Shown: positions 5,827 through 13,746 of the stretch, one piece after another | Layout of the letters: the number at the start of each line of letters is the position of its first letter | Position numbering within the stretch: position 1 is the stretch's first letter | Origin: DASROJ01 sp035646975 | Lineage (GTDB): Bacteria > Acidobacteriota > Polarisedimenticolia > JACPZX01 > DASXTC01 | Assembly: GCA_035646975.1 (NCBI GenBank) | Contig: DASROJ010000237.1 | Location: 1-13,921 of the forward strand | Length of the DNA stretch: 13,921 bases | Reading direction: 5' to 3' | Notes under the pieces: model-generated | Told to the model about the DNA's origin: nothing | Seen by the model: only the letters and a program-made list of their open reading frames with translations | The model's database searches: none | Translations under genes and position numbers: made by a program

Positions 5827-7416
5827 GTGAAGCGATCCATCCTATATGCAGCCGGTGGCCTGGCGCTCGTTGCCGCCCTGGCGCTGTCGCGCACCTCGCC
5901 CCGCCTGTCCGCGGCCACGAACGAGCAGGACAATTCCCTTCAGACCTTTACACAGATCCTCGATGTCGTCGAGCAGAAGTACGTTGACGACGTGAACTCC
6001 CAGGAGCTGATCTACGGCGCCATCCGTGGCATGCTCGGGACGCTCGACCCGCATTCCGCCTTCCTGGATCCCAAGACCTATAAAGAGATGAAGGAGGAAC
6101 AGCAGGGGTCGTTCTCGGGGCTGGGCATCGTCATCTCCTTGAAAGGAGAGGACAAAGAGCTGACCGTCATCAGCCCGATCGAAGGAACCCCGGCCTACAG
6201 GGCCGGAATCCGGGCCGGCGACTTCATCTCGCAGATCGAAGGCAAGCCGACCCAGGGGATTACCATCGACGAGGCCCTCGAGCGGCTGCGTGGGCCGAAG
6301 GGATCCAAGGTCACCATCACCATCCAGCGTGAGGGGTACGACCAGCCGCTCCAGTACACGCTGATTCGCGACGACATCCCGACCGTCAGCATCCCCTACG
6401 CCTACATGGTGCGGCCCGGCATCGGATACATCCGGATCAAGAGCTTCACGCAGACCACCGATTCGGAGCTGGAAGAAAAGCTCAGGCTGCTCAAGAGCCA
6501 GGGGATGGAAAAGCTGCTGCTCGACCTCCGCTGGAACCCGGGAGGACTCCTCGAGCAGGCCGTCCGGGTTTCCGACCGGTTTCTCAAACCCAACGCGATG
6601 ATCGTCTATACCAAGGGCAGGCTGCGACGGGAATCGGACCGCGAGTATCACGCGGCGTCGCGCGCCGAAAAAGTCGACATGCCGGTCATCGTTCTGGTGA
6701 ACAAGGGCAGCGCCAGCGCCTCCGAGATCGTTTCCGGAGCCCTGCAGGATCATGACCGGGCGCTGGTGGTCGGCGAGACCACCTGGGGCAAGGGGCTGGT
6801 TCAGACCGTCTATCCGCTGTCGGGCAATTCTGGCATGGCCCTGACCACCGCGAAGTACTACACGCCGAGCGGCCGCCTCATCCAGCGGGATTACCACTCC
6901 TTCGAAGACTACCTGATGGGCAACAACACGGAGCCGGACGACAAGCGCGAGAGCCGCCTGACCGACGCCGGACGAAAGGTGCTCGGGGGTGGTGGCATCA
7001 CGCCGGATGTGAAGGTCAGCCTCGAGGAGCCCAGCAAGTTCACCGACATGCTCGAACGCCGGACGGCGTTCTTCGATTACGCCGTCGTCTACACGACCAA
7101 CCACAAGAACCCGCCGAACAAGAACACGTTCAAGGTGACCGACGACATCGTCGCCGACTTCAAGCGGTTCCTGGCGAAGAAGAAGATCGAGTACACCGAC
7201 AAGGACATTCAGGAAAACCTGGATTACGTCCGGCTTGCCATCAAGGCCGAGATCTATGGGTATCACTTCGGCCTGGTCGAGCGGCAGAAGGTGCTGTCCG
7301 AAAGAGACGCCCAGATCCAGAAGGCTCTCGAGCTGTTTCCTCTCGCCCAGAAGGTTCCGATGGTGGCGGACCACTCCACCACCGCCGACGACTCGGCACC
7401 CAACAAGAACCAGTAG
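5827..7416 (+). CDS. ctpA: S41 family carboxy-terminal processing peptidase (CtpA)
   Basis: A 529-aa protease that cleaves the C-terminal tails of periplasmic proteins. An N-terminal hydrophobic stretch (about residues 4-22) is a signal peptide or anchor directing it to the periplasm. Next comes a helical segment, a PDZ domain (about 94-178, starting GSFSGLGIVI), and the S41 catalytic core with NKGSASASEI (catalytic Ser297) and WGKGLVQ (Lys322, Gln326), spaced 25 residues apart as in characterised Ser/Lys CTPs. A C-terminal region of roughly 120 residues lies beyond the core. GTG at 5827 is chosen because GGAGG (5817-5821) stands 5 nt upstream and the signal peptide follows at once. The in-frame ATGs further upstream lie inside the opposite-strand Tat genes. 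It is divergent from the Tat operon and ends 4 nt from the convergent release-factor-like gene. Confidence 0.95.
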   Translation: MKRSILYAAGGLALVAALALSRTSPRLSAATNEQDNSLQTFTQILDVVEQKYVDDVNSQELIYGAIRGMLGTLDPHSAFLDPKTYKEMKEEQQGSFSGLGIVISLKGEDKELTVISPIEGTPAYRAGIRAGDFISQIEGKPTQGITIDEALERLRGPKGSKVTITIQREGYDQPLQYTLIRDDIPTVSIPYAYMVRPGIGYIRIKSFTQTTDSELEEKLRLLKSQGMEKLLLDLRWNPGGLLEQAVRVSDRFLKPNAMIVYTKGRLRRESDREYHAASRAEKVDMPVIVLVNKGSASASEIVSGALQDHDRALVVGETTWGKGLVQTVYPLSGNSGMALTTAKYYTPSGRLIQRDYHSFEDYLMGNNTEPDDKRESRLTDAGRKVLGGGGITPDVKVSLEEPSKFTDMLERRTAFFDYAVVYTTNHKNPPNKNTFKVTDDIVADFKRFLAKKKIEYTDKDIQENLDYVRLAIKAEIYGYHFGLVERQKVLSERDAQIQKALELFPLAQKVPMVADHSTTADDSAPNKNQ

Positions 7417-7420
7417 ATCG

Positions 7421-7774
7421 CTATTGATCTGCGTCGCGCGGTGGACGCCGGCCGGCCTTGGTGGTCGAACGGGTCTTCTTTTCCTCGAGCCGGCGCGCGC
7501 GCGATGCGGCAGTTGCCCGCGTGGCGACGCGCGGCTTCTTTCGCCGCCGGCTCTCCGCGAGTTTCCTGGCCAGCCTTTCGAGCGCCATCGCCTTGTTCTG
7601 ATGCTGGGAGCGTCGTTCCGTGGCCACCACGACGATGCCGGTCGGCAGGTGCCGAAGCCTCACCGCGGACTCGCGCCGGTTGCGGTGCTGTCCGCCCGGG
7701 CCCGAAGCTCGAAACGTCGTGACGACGCACTGTTCCAGCAGTTTTTGCGACGCGTCGTCGTCAAGATCGGCCAC
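7421..7774 (-). CDS. Peptide chain release factor-like protein (GGQ domain, ArfB-like)
   Basis: A 117-aa protein consisting of one class I release-factor catalytic domain. SGPGGQHRNRRESAVRL carries the GGQ motif (residues 27-29) that triggers peptidyl-tRNA hydrolysis in the ribosomal peptidyl-transferase centre. It is followed by LPTGIVV and ERRSQHQNKAMAL, typical of this domain. The stop-codon recognition domains of RF1/RF2 are absent. The C-terminal 40 residues are rich in Arg/Lys with an RRLEEKKTRSTTKAGRR pattern like the mRNA-channel tail of ArfB/YaeJ. This suggests stop-codon-independent rescue of stalled ribosomes, though GGQHRN is more typical of the uncharacterised release-factor-like subfamily than of ArfB proper. 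The start is GTG at 7774 with AGGAGG 6 nt upstream. It converges on ctpA (4-nt gap) and diverges from lat. Confidence 0.88.
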   Translation of the reverse strand: MADLDDDASQKLLEQCVVTTFRASGPGGQHRNRRESAVRLRHLPTGIVVVATERRSQHQNKAMALERLARKLAESRRRKKPRVATRATAASRARRLEEKKTRSTTKAGRRPPRDADQ

Positions 7775-7812
7775 TGGAATCCTCCTGGCGATTGCACCAT
7801 AATGTACGAATC

Positions 7813-7902
7813 ATGACAGGCTATCATCCCACGAAGCTGGCGGCCCTGCTGCTGATCACCATGGGCCGTGCCGAGTCGCACGATCCACCCGCGTTCTCCT
7901 GA
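7813..7902 (+). other. Possible 29-codon leader ORF upstream of lat
   Basis: In the 198-bp spacer before lat, a 4-codon ORF (ATG 7802 to TGA 7816, MYES) overlaps by ATGA a second ORF of 29 codons with a hydrophobic LAALLLI core, ending 70 nt before lat. Neither has a recognisable Shine-Dalgarno, and there is no run of lysine codons as expected for an attenuator. It could equally be chance. CDS status is not supported beyond the open frame and its position. Confidence 0.2.
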
Positions 7903-7972
7903 CTCCCCCCACGTCGTCCAGACATCCGACACTCATCGTCCGCCGACACAACGACTCATCAGGAGAACTTCC

Positions 7973-9322
7973 ATGAAAACCATGATAACTCCCGACAAGG
8001 GAATGAGCACGCTGAAGAAGTACCTTCTCGTGGACGGCTTCGACGTCATGATCGACTTCGACAAAAGCCACGGCAACACCATCGTGGACGCCCGTTCGGG
8101 CCGCTCGTATCTCGACATGTTCTCGATGGTGGCGAGCCAGCCGCTCGGGATGAATCATCCCGACCTGACCGACGAGACGTTCCTGCGCCGCATCGCCCGC
8201 GTTGCCATCAACAATCCGACCAACTCCGATATCTACAACCCGGAGGCGGCCGAGTTCGTCGAGACCTTCATGTCGGTGGCGGCGCCGGCGTCGATGAAGC
8301 ATCTGTTCCTGATCGCCGGCGGGACCCTGGGGGTGGAAAACGCTCTGAAGGTCGCGATGGACTGGAAGGTGCGCAAGAACCTCGCCAGGGGGATCAAGGA
8401 AGAGAAAGGCCATCAGATCATCCACTTCAAGGAGTGTTTTCACGGAAGGTCGGGTTACACGCTTTCGCTGACCAACACCGACCCTGCCAAGACGAAGTTC
8501 TATCCGAAGTTCGACTGGCCGCGTATCACGAACCCGAAGATCACCTTCCCGCTCGAGGGCGCCAACCTCCGTCAGGTCGAAAAGCTCGAAGCCGAGGCGT
8601 TGTCCCAGATCAAGCAGGCGCTCCACGACAACAAGGACGACATCGCGGCAATCATCATCGAGCCGATCCAGGGGGAAGGGGGCGACAACCACTTCCGCCC
8701 GGAGTTCTTCCGCGCGCTCAGGCAGGTCTGCGACGAGTCGGAGGTCTTTTTCATCGTGGACGAGGTGCAGACAGGCATCGGCCTGACCGGCCGGATGTGG
8801 TGCTACCAGCACTTCGGCATCGAGCCGGACGCCATCGCGTTCGGCAAGAAAACGCAGGTCTGCGGATGTCTCGTCGGTCCGCGCGTCGACGAAGTGGAGA
8901 AGAACTGCTTCAAGGAGTCATCGCGGATCAATTCGACCTGGGGCGGCACGACCGTCGACATGGTGCGGGCCAGCCAGCTCCTCAAGGTCATCGAACGCGA
9001 GAAGCTCGTCGACCACGCGGCCAGGCTCGGCGAGACCACGCTGGAGCGGCTGCGGCAGATGCAGAAGGACAATCCGACGACCTTCACCAACGCACGCGGA
9101 CGCGGGCTCTTCATGGCCGTGGATCTCGTCGACCCGTCTCTGCGGCCGGCAATCCTGGGCAAGGTCTTCGAGCTCGGGATGTTGATCCTGCCGACCGGCA
9201 CCAGCGGGATCAGGTTCCGCCCGAGCCTCAACGTGACGCAAGCGGAGCTCGACCAGGCCATCGAGATACTCTCGAAGGCGACCCGCGAGGCCGGCGCCGG
9301 CAAGCCGGTGGCGGCCGCCTGA
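7973..9322 (+). CDS. lat: L-lysine 6-transaminase (lysine epsilon-aminotransferase)
   Basis: A 449-aa class III PLP-dependent aminotransferase that moves the epsilon-amino group of L-lysine to 2-oxoglutarate, giving glutamate and 2-aminoadipate 6-semialdehyde (which cyclises to piperideine-6-carboxylate). The sequence matches the LAT family closely. It has SNSD-like NSDIYNPEAAEFVETF, HGRSGYTLSLTNTDPAKTKF, FPKFDWPRI-like PKFDWPRI, EPIQGEGGDNHFRPEFF and DEVQTGIGLTG. Asp263 contacts the PLP ring nitrogen. AFGKKTQVCG carries the Schiff-base lysine (Lys292, 29 residues after Asp263 as in the mycobacterial enzyme as I recall it). The start is ATG 7973 with AGGAG (7961-7965) 7 nt upstream. It stands alone: no semialdehyde dehydrogenase or lysine-pathway neighbour is visible. 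A hairpin follows at 9350-9386. Confidence 0.93.
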   Translation: MKTMITPDKGMSTLKKYLLVDGFDVMIDFDKSHGNTIVDARSGRSYLDMFSMVASQPLGMNHPDLTDETFLRRIARVAINNPTNSDIYNPEAAEFVETFMSVAAPASMKHLFLIAGGTLGVENALKVAMDWKVRKNLARGIKEEKGHQIIHFKECFHGRSGYTLSLTNTDPAKTKFYPKFDWPRITNPKITFPLEGANLRQVEKLEAEALSQIKQALHDNKDDIAAIIIEPIQGEGGDNHFRPEFFRALRQVCDESEVFFIVDEVQTGIGLTGRMWCYQHFGIEPDAIAFGKKTQVCGCLVGPRVDEVEKNCFKESSRINSTWGGTTVDMVRASQLLKVIEREKLVDHAARLGETTLERLRQMQKDNPTTFTNARGRGLFMAVDLVDPSLRPAILGKVFELGMLILPTGTSGIRFRPSLNVTQAELDQAIEILSKATREAGAGKPVAAA

Positions 9323-9349
9323 CCTCGACTTGCCGCACCGCCTTTATCA

Positions 9350-9386
9350 GACCCGCCGGGATCACGCAGTGAGATTCCGGCGGGTC
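9350..9386 (+). terminator. Strong hairpin after lat, probable terminator
   Basis: GACCCGCCGG (9350-9359) pairs perfectly with CCGGCGGGTC (9377-9386). The stem continues inward as G-T, A-T, T-A, C-G for 14 bp in all, leaving a 9-nt loop. It lies 28 nt after the lat stop and before the metallo-hydrolase gene. No U-tract follows on either strand, so it is either an atypical terminator or a 3'-end-stabilising or pausing structure. Confidence 0.5.
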
Positions 9387-9482
9387 ACCCGCTCTGCTGT
9401 CTGATCCTCCAGCCCTCAAGCCTGTGGCACTCCCGCCGGTCGACAGAGTAAAGTGTCCTGTCGTACTTCGAGAGGATTGCGG

Positions 9483-10856
9483 ATGCCCGAAATCGGGTTC
9501 TACGGCGGGGCCGGAACCGTGACTGGATCGCGCCACCTCGTCACGTCGGGTGACGAGCGTGTTCTGGTGGACTGCGGAATGTACCAGGGGCTCAAGGCGC
9601 TGCGCCTCCGGAACTGGGAGCCCTTCCCGTTCGATGCCGCGTCGCTGCCATTCGTCATCCTGACCCATACGCACATCGATCACATCGGCATGCTGCCTCG
9701 CCTTGTGAAGGATGGATTCCACGGAGCCGTGATCTGCACGCCAGCCACGCAGGACCTGGCCGAGCTGCTGCTCATGGATGCGGCGCACCTCCAGGAAGAA
9801 GATGCCGAGTACCTGAACCGCAATGGACTGTCCAAGCACACTCCGGCGCTGCCGCTGTTCACCAGGGCGGATGCCGAGGCTGCTCTCAAGCTGATCACCA
9901 CCCGGCCTTATGGCGAGCTGACCGAGCTCTCGCCGCGGATGACGTTTCGATTTCTCAACGCGGGTCATCTCCTCGGCTCGGCCATGGTCGAGATGAAGGT
10001 GACCGAGAACGGCTCGACCACGTCGATTCTCTTTTCCGGCGACCTGGGACGGTTCGGCGTGCCGCTCAACCCCGACCCGGATCCGCCGCCCCCGGTGGAC
10101 TTCATGCTGCTCGAGTCCACCTATGGCGATCGCTTCCACTGCGCCGACAGCCTGTACGATCAGGTCGAGCAGGTCGTCAAGGATTCGCTGCGACGACGCG
10201 GGATTGTCGTGGTTCCGGCGTTTGCCGTGGGCCGCTCTCAGCAGGTCATCTATGTGCTCAACGTGCTGATGGAGCAGGGCAGGCTGCCGCGACTTCCCAT
10301 CCACCTCGACAGTCCGATGGCGGTGGATGCGACCCGGATCTACAGAAAGTACCCGGCCGAGCTGGAGGCCTCCACCGAGCTGAAGTCGGCCAACGTCGTC
10401 CTGCATCGCACGGTGGAAGAATCCCGCGCGCTCAACTCGTTCAACGGACCCGGCATCCTGATCTCGGCCAGCGGGATGCTGACCGGCGGGCGGGTTCTGC
10501 ATCATCTCAAGCGGCTGCTGCCCGACGACAGGAACACGGTCGTGCTGGCCGGCTACCAGGCCGCGGGCACGCGCGGCCGCGCGCTGCTGGACGGGGCGAG
10601 GACCCTGCGCATCCACGGACAGGATGTTCCGGTGCGAGCCAAGGTCGAGGACTTCTGCGGCTTCTCGGGCCACGCCGACGCGCGGGAAATCCTGCGCTGG
10701 CTCGGGACCTGTCAGCGACCGCCGCGCAGACTGTTTCTGACCCATGGCGAGCCCAGGGCCGCGGAGGCGCTGGCGGAGACGATCAGGAAAGAGCAAGGGT
10801 GGAATGTCGACGTGGCCAGTCTCGGTCATGTCGAGACGCTGCGGAACGGAGGTTGA
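9483..10856 (+). CDS. MBL-fold beta-CASP metallo-hydrolase (RNA processing type)
   Basis: A 457-aa metallo-beta-lactamase protein with a beta-CASP insertion, the family of CPSF-73/Ysh1, archaeal aCPSF and bacterial TTHA0252-type ribonucleases. Zinc motifs are complete: H62-THIDH67, His162 (NAGHLLGS), Asp187 (FSGDLGR), and His421 (THGEP). The beta-CASP motifs are also present: Glu211 in LLLESTYGDR (motif A), His397 in FSGHADAREIL (motif B), and the ISASGMLTGGRVLHHLK segment. All catalytic residues being present argues for an active nuclease on RNA; the substrate is unknown. ATG 9483 is chosen because AGAGG (9471-9475) is 7 nt upstream and the conserved IGFYGGAGTVTGS N-terminus follows. The LOG gene starts 4 nt after its stop, forming a two-gene operon. 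It is a beta-CASP protein, but not RNase J, since it lacks that family's long C-terminal part. Confidence 0.92.
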   Translation: MPEIGFYGGAGTVTGSRHLVTSGDERVLVDCGMYQGLKALRLRNWEPFPFDAASLPFVILTHTHIDHIGMLPRLVKDGFHGAVICTPATQDLAELLLMDAAHLQEEDAEYLNRNGLSKHTPALPLFTRADAEAALKLITTRPYGELTELSPRMTFRFLNAGHLLGSAMVEMKVTENGSTTSILFSGDLGRFGVPLNPDPDPPPPVDFMLLESTYGDRFHCADSLYDQVEQVVKDSLRRRGIVVVPAFAVGRSQQVIYVLNVLMEQGRLPRLPIHLDSPMAVDATRIYRKYPAELEASTELKSANVVLHRTVEESRALNSFNGPGILISASGMLTGGRVLHHLKRLLPDDRNTVVLAGYQAAGTRGRALLDGARTLRIHGQDVPVRAKVEDFCGFSGHADAREILRWLGTCQRPPRRLFLTHGEPRAAEALAETIRKEQGWNVDVASLGHVETLRNGG

Positions 10857-10860
10857 CCGG

Positions 10861-11724
10861 TTGCACTCGAAACAGGAAAAAGAACGGATCGAACGACTGA
10901 AGAGCTCGGGCGCCTACCTGCGGGCCTATGAAGACGTGGCCTTCATGCACCGCGAAGACCTCCGACCCGTGCGTCTGCAGCTGGAGCTGCTCAAGCCGGA
11001 GCTGCGGCTCCAGGAAGAGAAGATCAATTCGACGGTCGTGGTATTCGGCAGCACGCGGACCGGCGAGTATCCGGATCAGATGAAGCTCGTCGCCAAGCTG
11101 GAAAAACGGCTCTCGAAAAAACCGGGCGACAGGACCCTTGCACTCGAGCTGCGCGCCGCCAGGCGCCTGCTGGCCAAGTCGAAGTACTACGATGAAGCCC
11201 GCGAGTTCGCCAGGATGGTGTCGGCGACATGCCAGATCAACGGCAATTGCGATTTCGTCATCGTGACCGGGGGTGGCCCCGGCATCATGGAAGCCGCCAA
11301 CCGAGGCGCCTACGACGTCGGGTGCAAGAGCATCGGACTGAACATCACGTTGCCGCTCGAGCAATACCCCAACCCCTACATCACTCCCGAGCTCTGCTTC
11401 CAGTTCCACTACTTCGCGTTGCGCAAGATGCACTTTCTCATGCGCGCAAAGGCGATGGTCGCGTTTCCGGGCGGATTCGGCACGATGGACGAGCTGTTCG
11501 AAGCGCTCACGCTTGTGCAGACCGGTAAGGTGAAGCCGCTGCCGGTCATCCTGTTCGGCAGGAAGTTCTGGACCAAGGCGATCGATTTCAGGTTTCTTCG
11601 GAACGAAGGGGTCATCGCGCCGCGAGATCTCGATTTGTTCCAATACGCCGAGACGGCAAAGGACGCCTGGGACATGATCCAGAGCTTCTACCGGCAGCGC
11701 GGGGAAGCGTTCCTCAACGATTGA
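10861..11724 (+). CDS. LOG family protein (nucleoside 5'-monophosphate phosphoribohydrolase-like)
   Basis: A 287-aa LOG/TIGR00730 protein. The Rossmann core shows STVVVFGSTRTG, then G137-GGPGIMEAANRGA and P203-GGFGTMDELFEALT, the two signature motifs; the Glu in GTMDE belongs to the catalytic set. Characterised LOG enzymes hydrolyse the N-glycosidic bond of (cytokinin) nucleoside 5'-monophosphates; which nucleotide is used here is unknown. A helical N-terminal extension (about 55 residues) and a charged insertion (about residues 78-125) between the first strand and the PGG core make it longer than classic 180-200 aa LOGs. The start is TTG at 10861, supported by GGAGG (10848-10852) 8 nt upstream within the end of the preceding gene. 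Upstream ATGs would lie deep in the metallo-hydrolase. The 3' end overlaps the convergent ABC-F gene by 11 bp. Confidence 0.87.
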   Translation: MHSKQEKERIERLKSSGAYLRAYEDVAFMHREDLRPVRLQLELLKPELRLQEEKINSTVVVFGSTRTGEYPDQMKLVAKLEKRLSKKPGDRTLALELRAARRLLAKSKYYDEAREFARMVSATCQINGNCDFVIVTGGGPGIMEAANRGAYDVGCKSIGLNITLPLEQYPNPYITPELCFQFHYFALRKMHFLMRAKAMVAFPGGFGTMDELFEALTLVQTGKVKPLPVILFGRKFWTKAIDFRFLRNEGVIAPRDLDLFQYAETAKDAWDMIQSFYRQRGEAFLND

Positions 11725-13738
11725 GATCCACGGCCTCGGCTTTTTCGAGCTGGGTGAGCGCCTCTTCCCACTCGCGATTGAGACGTGACAGGTACACCTG
11801 GGTCGACTTCACCTGCTCGCCGAGGGATTTCGCCAACCCTTCGGTCTGGTAGGTCCCCGCATCCGCGAGCCGCGCGTTGATCTCGTCGAGGCGGCGCTCG
11901 GCCGCGGCGATGGCCGTCTCCATCGTCTTGACCTGATCGCGCAGGCCGCGCAGCTTCTTGTTGCGCTCGGCGCGGAGCTGGGCCTCGACCCGCTTTTCTT
12001 CCTTGCTCTTCTTGGCTTCGGCGCGCGCGGGAGCAGCCGGACCCGCCGCCTCGGTCCCGACGGACCGCGCCGACGACGACCGGGCTGCGTCTGGTTCCGC
12101 GTCCGCCCGCTCGTCCGCGGGCGGCTCAACATCGGCCCCGCCCGCCAGCAGCCACGAACGATACGCATCGTAGCCGCCGTCGTGGATCCGGATCCGGCCG
12201 CCGGCAAGACCGGCGACCTTCGTGGCCACCTTGTTGATGAAGTACCGATCGTGCGAGACGAACAGCAGCGTTCCGTCGTAACGCGCCAGCGCATCCTCGA
12301 GCGCCTCGCGCGCCGGCAGGTCGAGATGGTTGGTCGGCTCATCCAGCAGGATGAAATTCCCCGGATCGAGCATCAGTCGCGCCAGGGCGAGCCGGTTCTT
12401 TTCTCCGCCCGACAGCACGTCCACCGTCTTGAACACATCGTCGCCGGAATACTGGAAGACGCCGAGCAGGGATCGCAGCTCTCCCGGCGTGCGGCCCGGC
12501 GACCAGGCCTGCATCTCTTCGAGGACGGTGCGGCCGGACCTCAGGGTTTCGAGGACATGCTGCGCGAAATAGTGCATGACGACTTTCTCACCCATGTCCA
12601 TATCGCCCGAATCGGCCGCCATCTGTCCCGCGATCATCTTGAGCAGGGTGCTCTTGCCGCATCCGTTCGGTCCGACCAGGGCCACCCGGTCGCCGCGAAA
12701 CAGGTCCAGGGTGATCCGATCGAGCACCAGCCGATCGTCGAAGCTCTTCATCACGCTTCTCAGGTGCAGCACGCGGGCCGACGATCGCGGAGCCGGCGGC
12801 AGGAGGAATCGCCAGGTTTTCTCCTCGGGCGCGACCTCGGTGCGTTTCATCTTGTCGAGCATCTTGATGCGGCTCTGCACCTGGCGCGCCTTGGTGGACT
12901 TGTACCGGAAACGCTCGATGAACCGCTCCACCTCGGCGACCCGATGCCCTTCCTGCGCCGCCGTGGCGCGGTCCCGGTCGCGTGCCGCCTCTTTTTCCAC
13001 CCGGTACCGGTCGTAATTACCGGCCCAGACTGTCACCTTCCCGCGGTCGAGGTCCGCGATGGACGTGGCGAGGCGGTTGAGGAAGGCCCGATCGTGGGAG
13101 ACGATCACCAGCGCCGACTCGCTGTCGTCGAGAAAACCCTCGAGCCAGGCAACGGCATCCAGGTCGAGGTGGTTCGTCGGCTCGTCGAGCAGCAGGTAAT
13201 CGGGCTTGCGGAGCAGCAGCGCGCCCAGCGCGGCGCGCATCCTGTAGCCTCCCGACATCTCGGCCAGAGGCCGCAGGTGATCCGATGTCTCGAACCCCAG
13301 CCCGGTCAGAATCCGTCTGGCCTCCGACTCGAGCCGGAACCCGCCGGCGACTTCGAACCGGTGCTGCAGATCTCCCGCCCGATGCGTGAGATCGTCGAGC
13401 TCCCGCCCCTGTGCGGTGGTCATCGCCTCGTGCAGCAGCTCGATCTCCGACTCCAGCCGGGCCACTTCCGGAAAGCTCGACAGCAGCGCGGCCAGCACGG
13501 TGCCTTCGACCACCCTGGCCCCTTCCTGGGGCAGGTAGCCGATGCTCGCGCCCCGTGGCCGGTCGACGGTGCCGGCATCGGGTTCTTCCTCACCCGATAT
13601 CAGCCGCAGAAGGGTCGTCTTGCCCGACCCATTGCGCCCGACCAGTCCCACCCGGGCGCGTGGTGGCACCGACCAGGACAGGTCCTTGAGGACCTCGCGC
13701 GCGCCATAGTTCCTGGAGATCGATTCGAGACGGAGCAT
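11714..13738 (-). CDS. ABC-F family ATP-binding protein
   Basis: A 674-aa soluble protein with two ABC domains and no membrane segment. Domain 1 has Walker A GRNGSGKTT (34-42), signature MSGGYRMR (161-168) and YLLLDEPTNHLDL (181-193). Domain 2 has Walker A GPNGCGKST (356-364), signature LSGGEKNR (442-449), and FILLDEPTNHLDL (462-474). The roughly 75-residue linker (240-315) has FRYKSTKARQVQSRIKMLDKM, the ABC-F interdomain linker that reaches the P-site tRNA. An Ala/Glu/Pro-rich low-complexity stretch (535-575) leads to a C-terminal coiled coil (about 578-670), as in Uup-type members. ABC-F proteins act on the ribosome as translation factors or, in some subfamilies, antibiotic protection; nothing here marks resistance. 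It starts at ATG 13738 with no visible ribosome site, only 8 nt after the upstream gene, and its stop overlaps the LOG gene. Confidence 0.94.
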   Translation of the reverse strand: MLRLESISRNYGAREVLKDLSWSVPPRARVGLVGRNGSGKTTLLRLISGEEEPDAGTVDRPRGASIGYLPQEGARVVEGTVLAALLSSFPEVARLESEIELLHEAMTTAQGRELDDLTHRAGDLQHRFEVAGGFRLESEARRILTGLGFETSDHLRPLAEMSGGYRMRAALGALLLRKPDYLLLDEPTNHLDLDAVAWLEGFLDDSESALVIVSHDRAFLNRLATSIADLDRGKVTVWAGNYDRYRVEKEAARDRDRATAAQEGHRVAEVERFIERFRYKSTKARQVQSRIKMLDKMKRTEVAPEEKTWRFLLPPAPRSSARVLHLRSVMKSFDDRLVLDRITLDLFRGDRVALVGPNGCGKSTLLKMIAGQMAADSGDMDMGEKVVMHYFAQHVLETLRSGRTVLEEMQAWSPGRTPGELRSLLGVFQYSGDDVFKTVDVLSGGEKNRLALARLMLDPGNFILLDEPTNHLDLPAREALEDALARYDGTLLFVSHDRYFINKVATKVAGLAGGRIRIHDGGYDAYRSWLLAGGADVEPPADERADAEPDAARSSSARSVGTEAAGPAAPARAEAKKSKEEKRVEAQLRAERNKKLRGLRDQVKTMETAIAAAERRLDEINARLADAGTYQTEGLAKSLGEQVKSTQVYLSRLNREWEEALTQLEKAEAVDLNR

Positions 13739-13746
13739 GCGTCAGG

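Noticed and set aside
5842..7374. 510-aa minus-strand open frame under ctpA
   Set aside because: Shadow of the protease codon pattern; the Val/Asp/Leu-rich translation has no motifs.
7415..7430. AGATC...GATCT hairpin between ctpA and the release-factor-like gene as a bidirectional terminator
   Set aside because: Only 5 bp of stem with a 6-nt loop and no U-tract; too weak to call in the 4-nt intergenic gap.
7775..7972. Lysine riboswitch in the lat leader
   Set aside because: The spacer is too short and lacks the multi-stem conserved core; no expression platform is visible.
9228..10829. 533-aa minus-strand open frame under the metallo-hydrolase
   Set aside because: It spans the lat end, the hairpin and the hydrolase without any domain. 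The plus-strand gene has complete zinc motifs.
10744..10860. Longer LOG protein starting at ATG 10744
   Set aside because: It would overlap the metallo-hydrolase by over 110 bp with an Arg-rich out-of-frame translation. TTG 10861 has GGAGG at good spacing.
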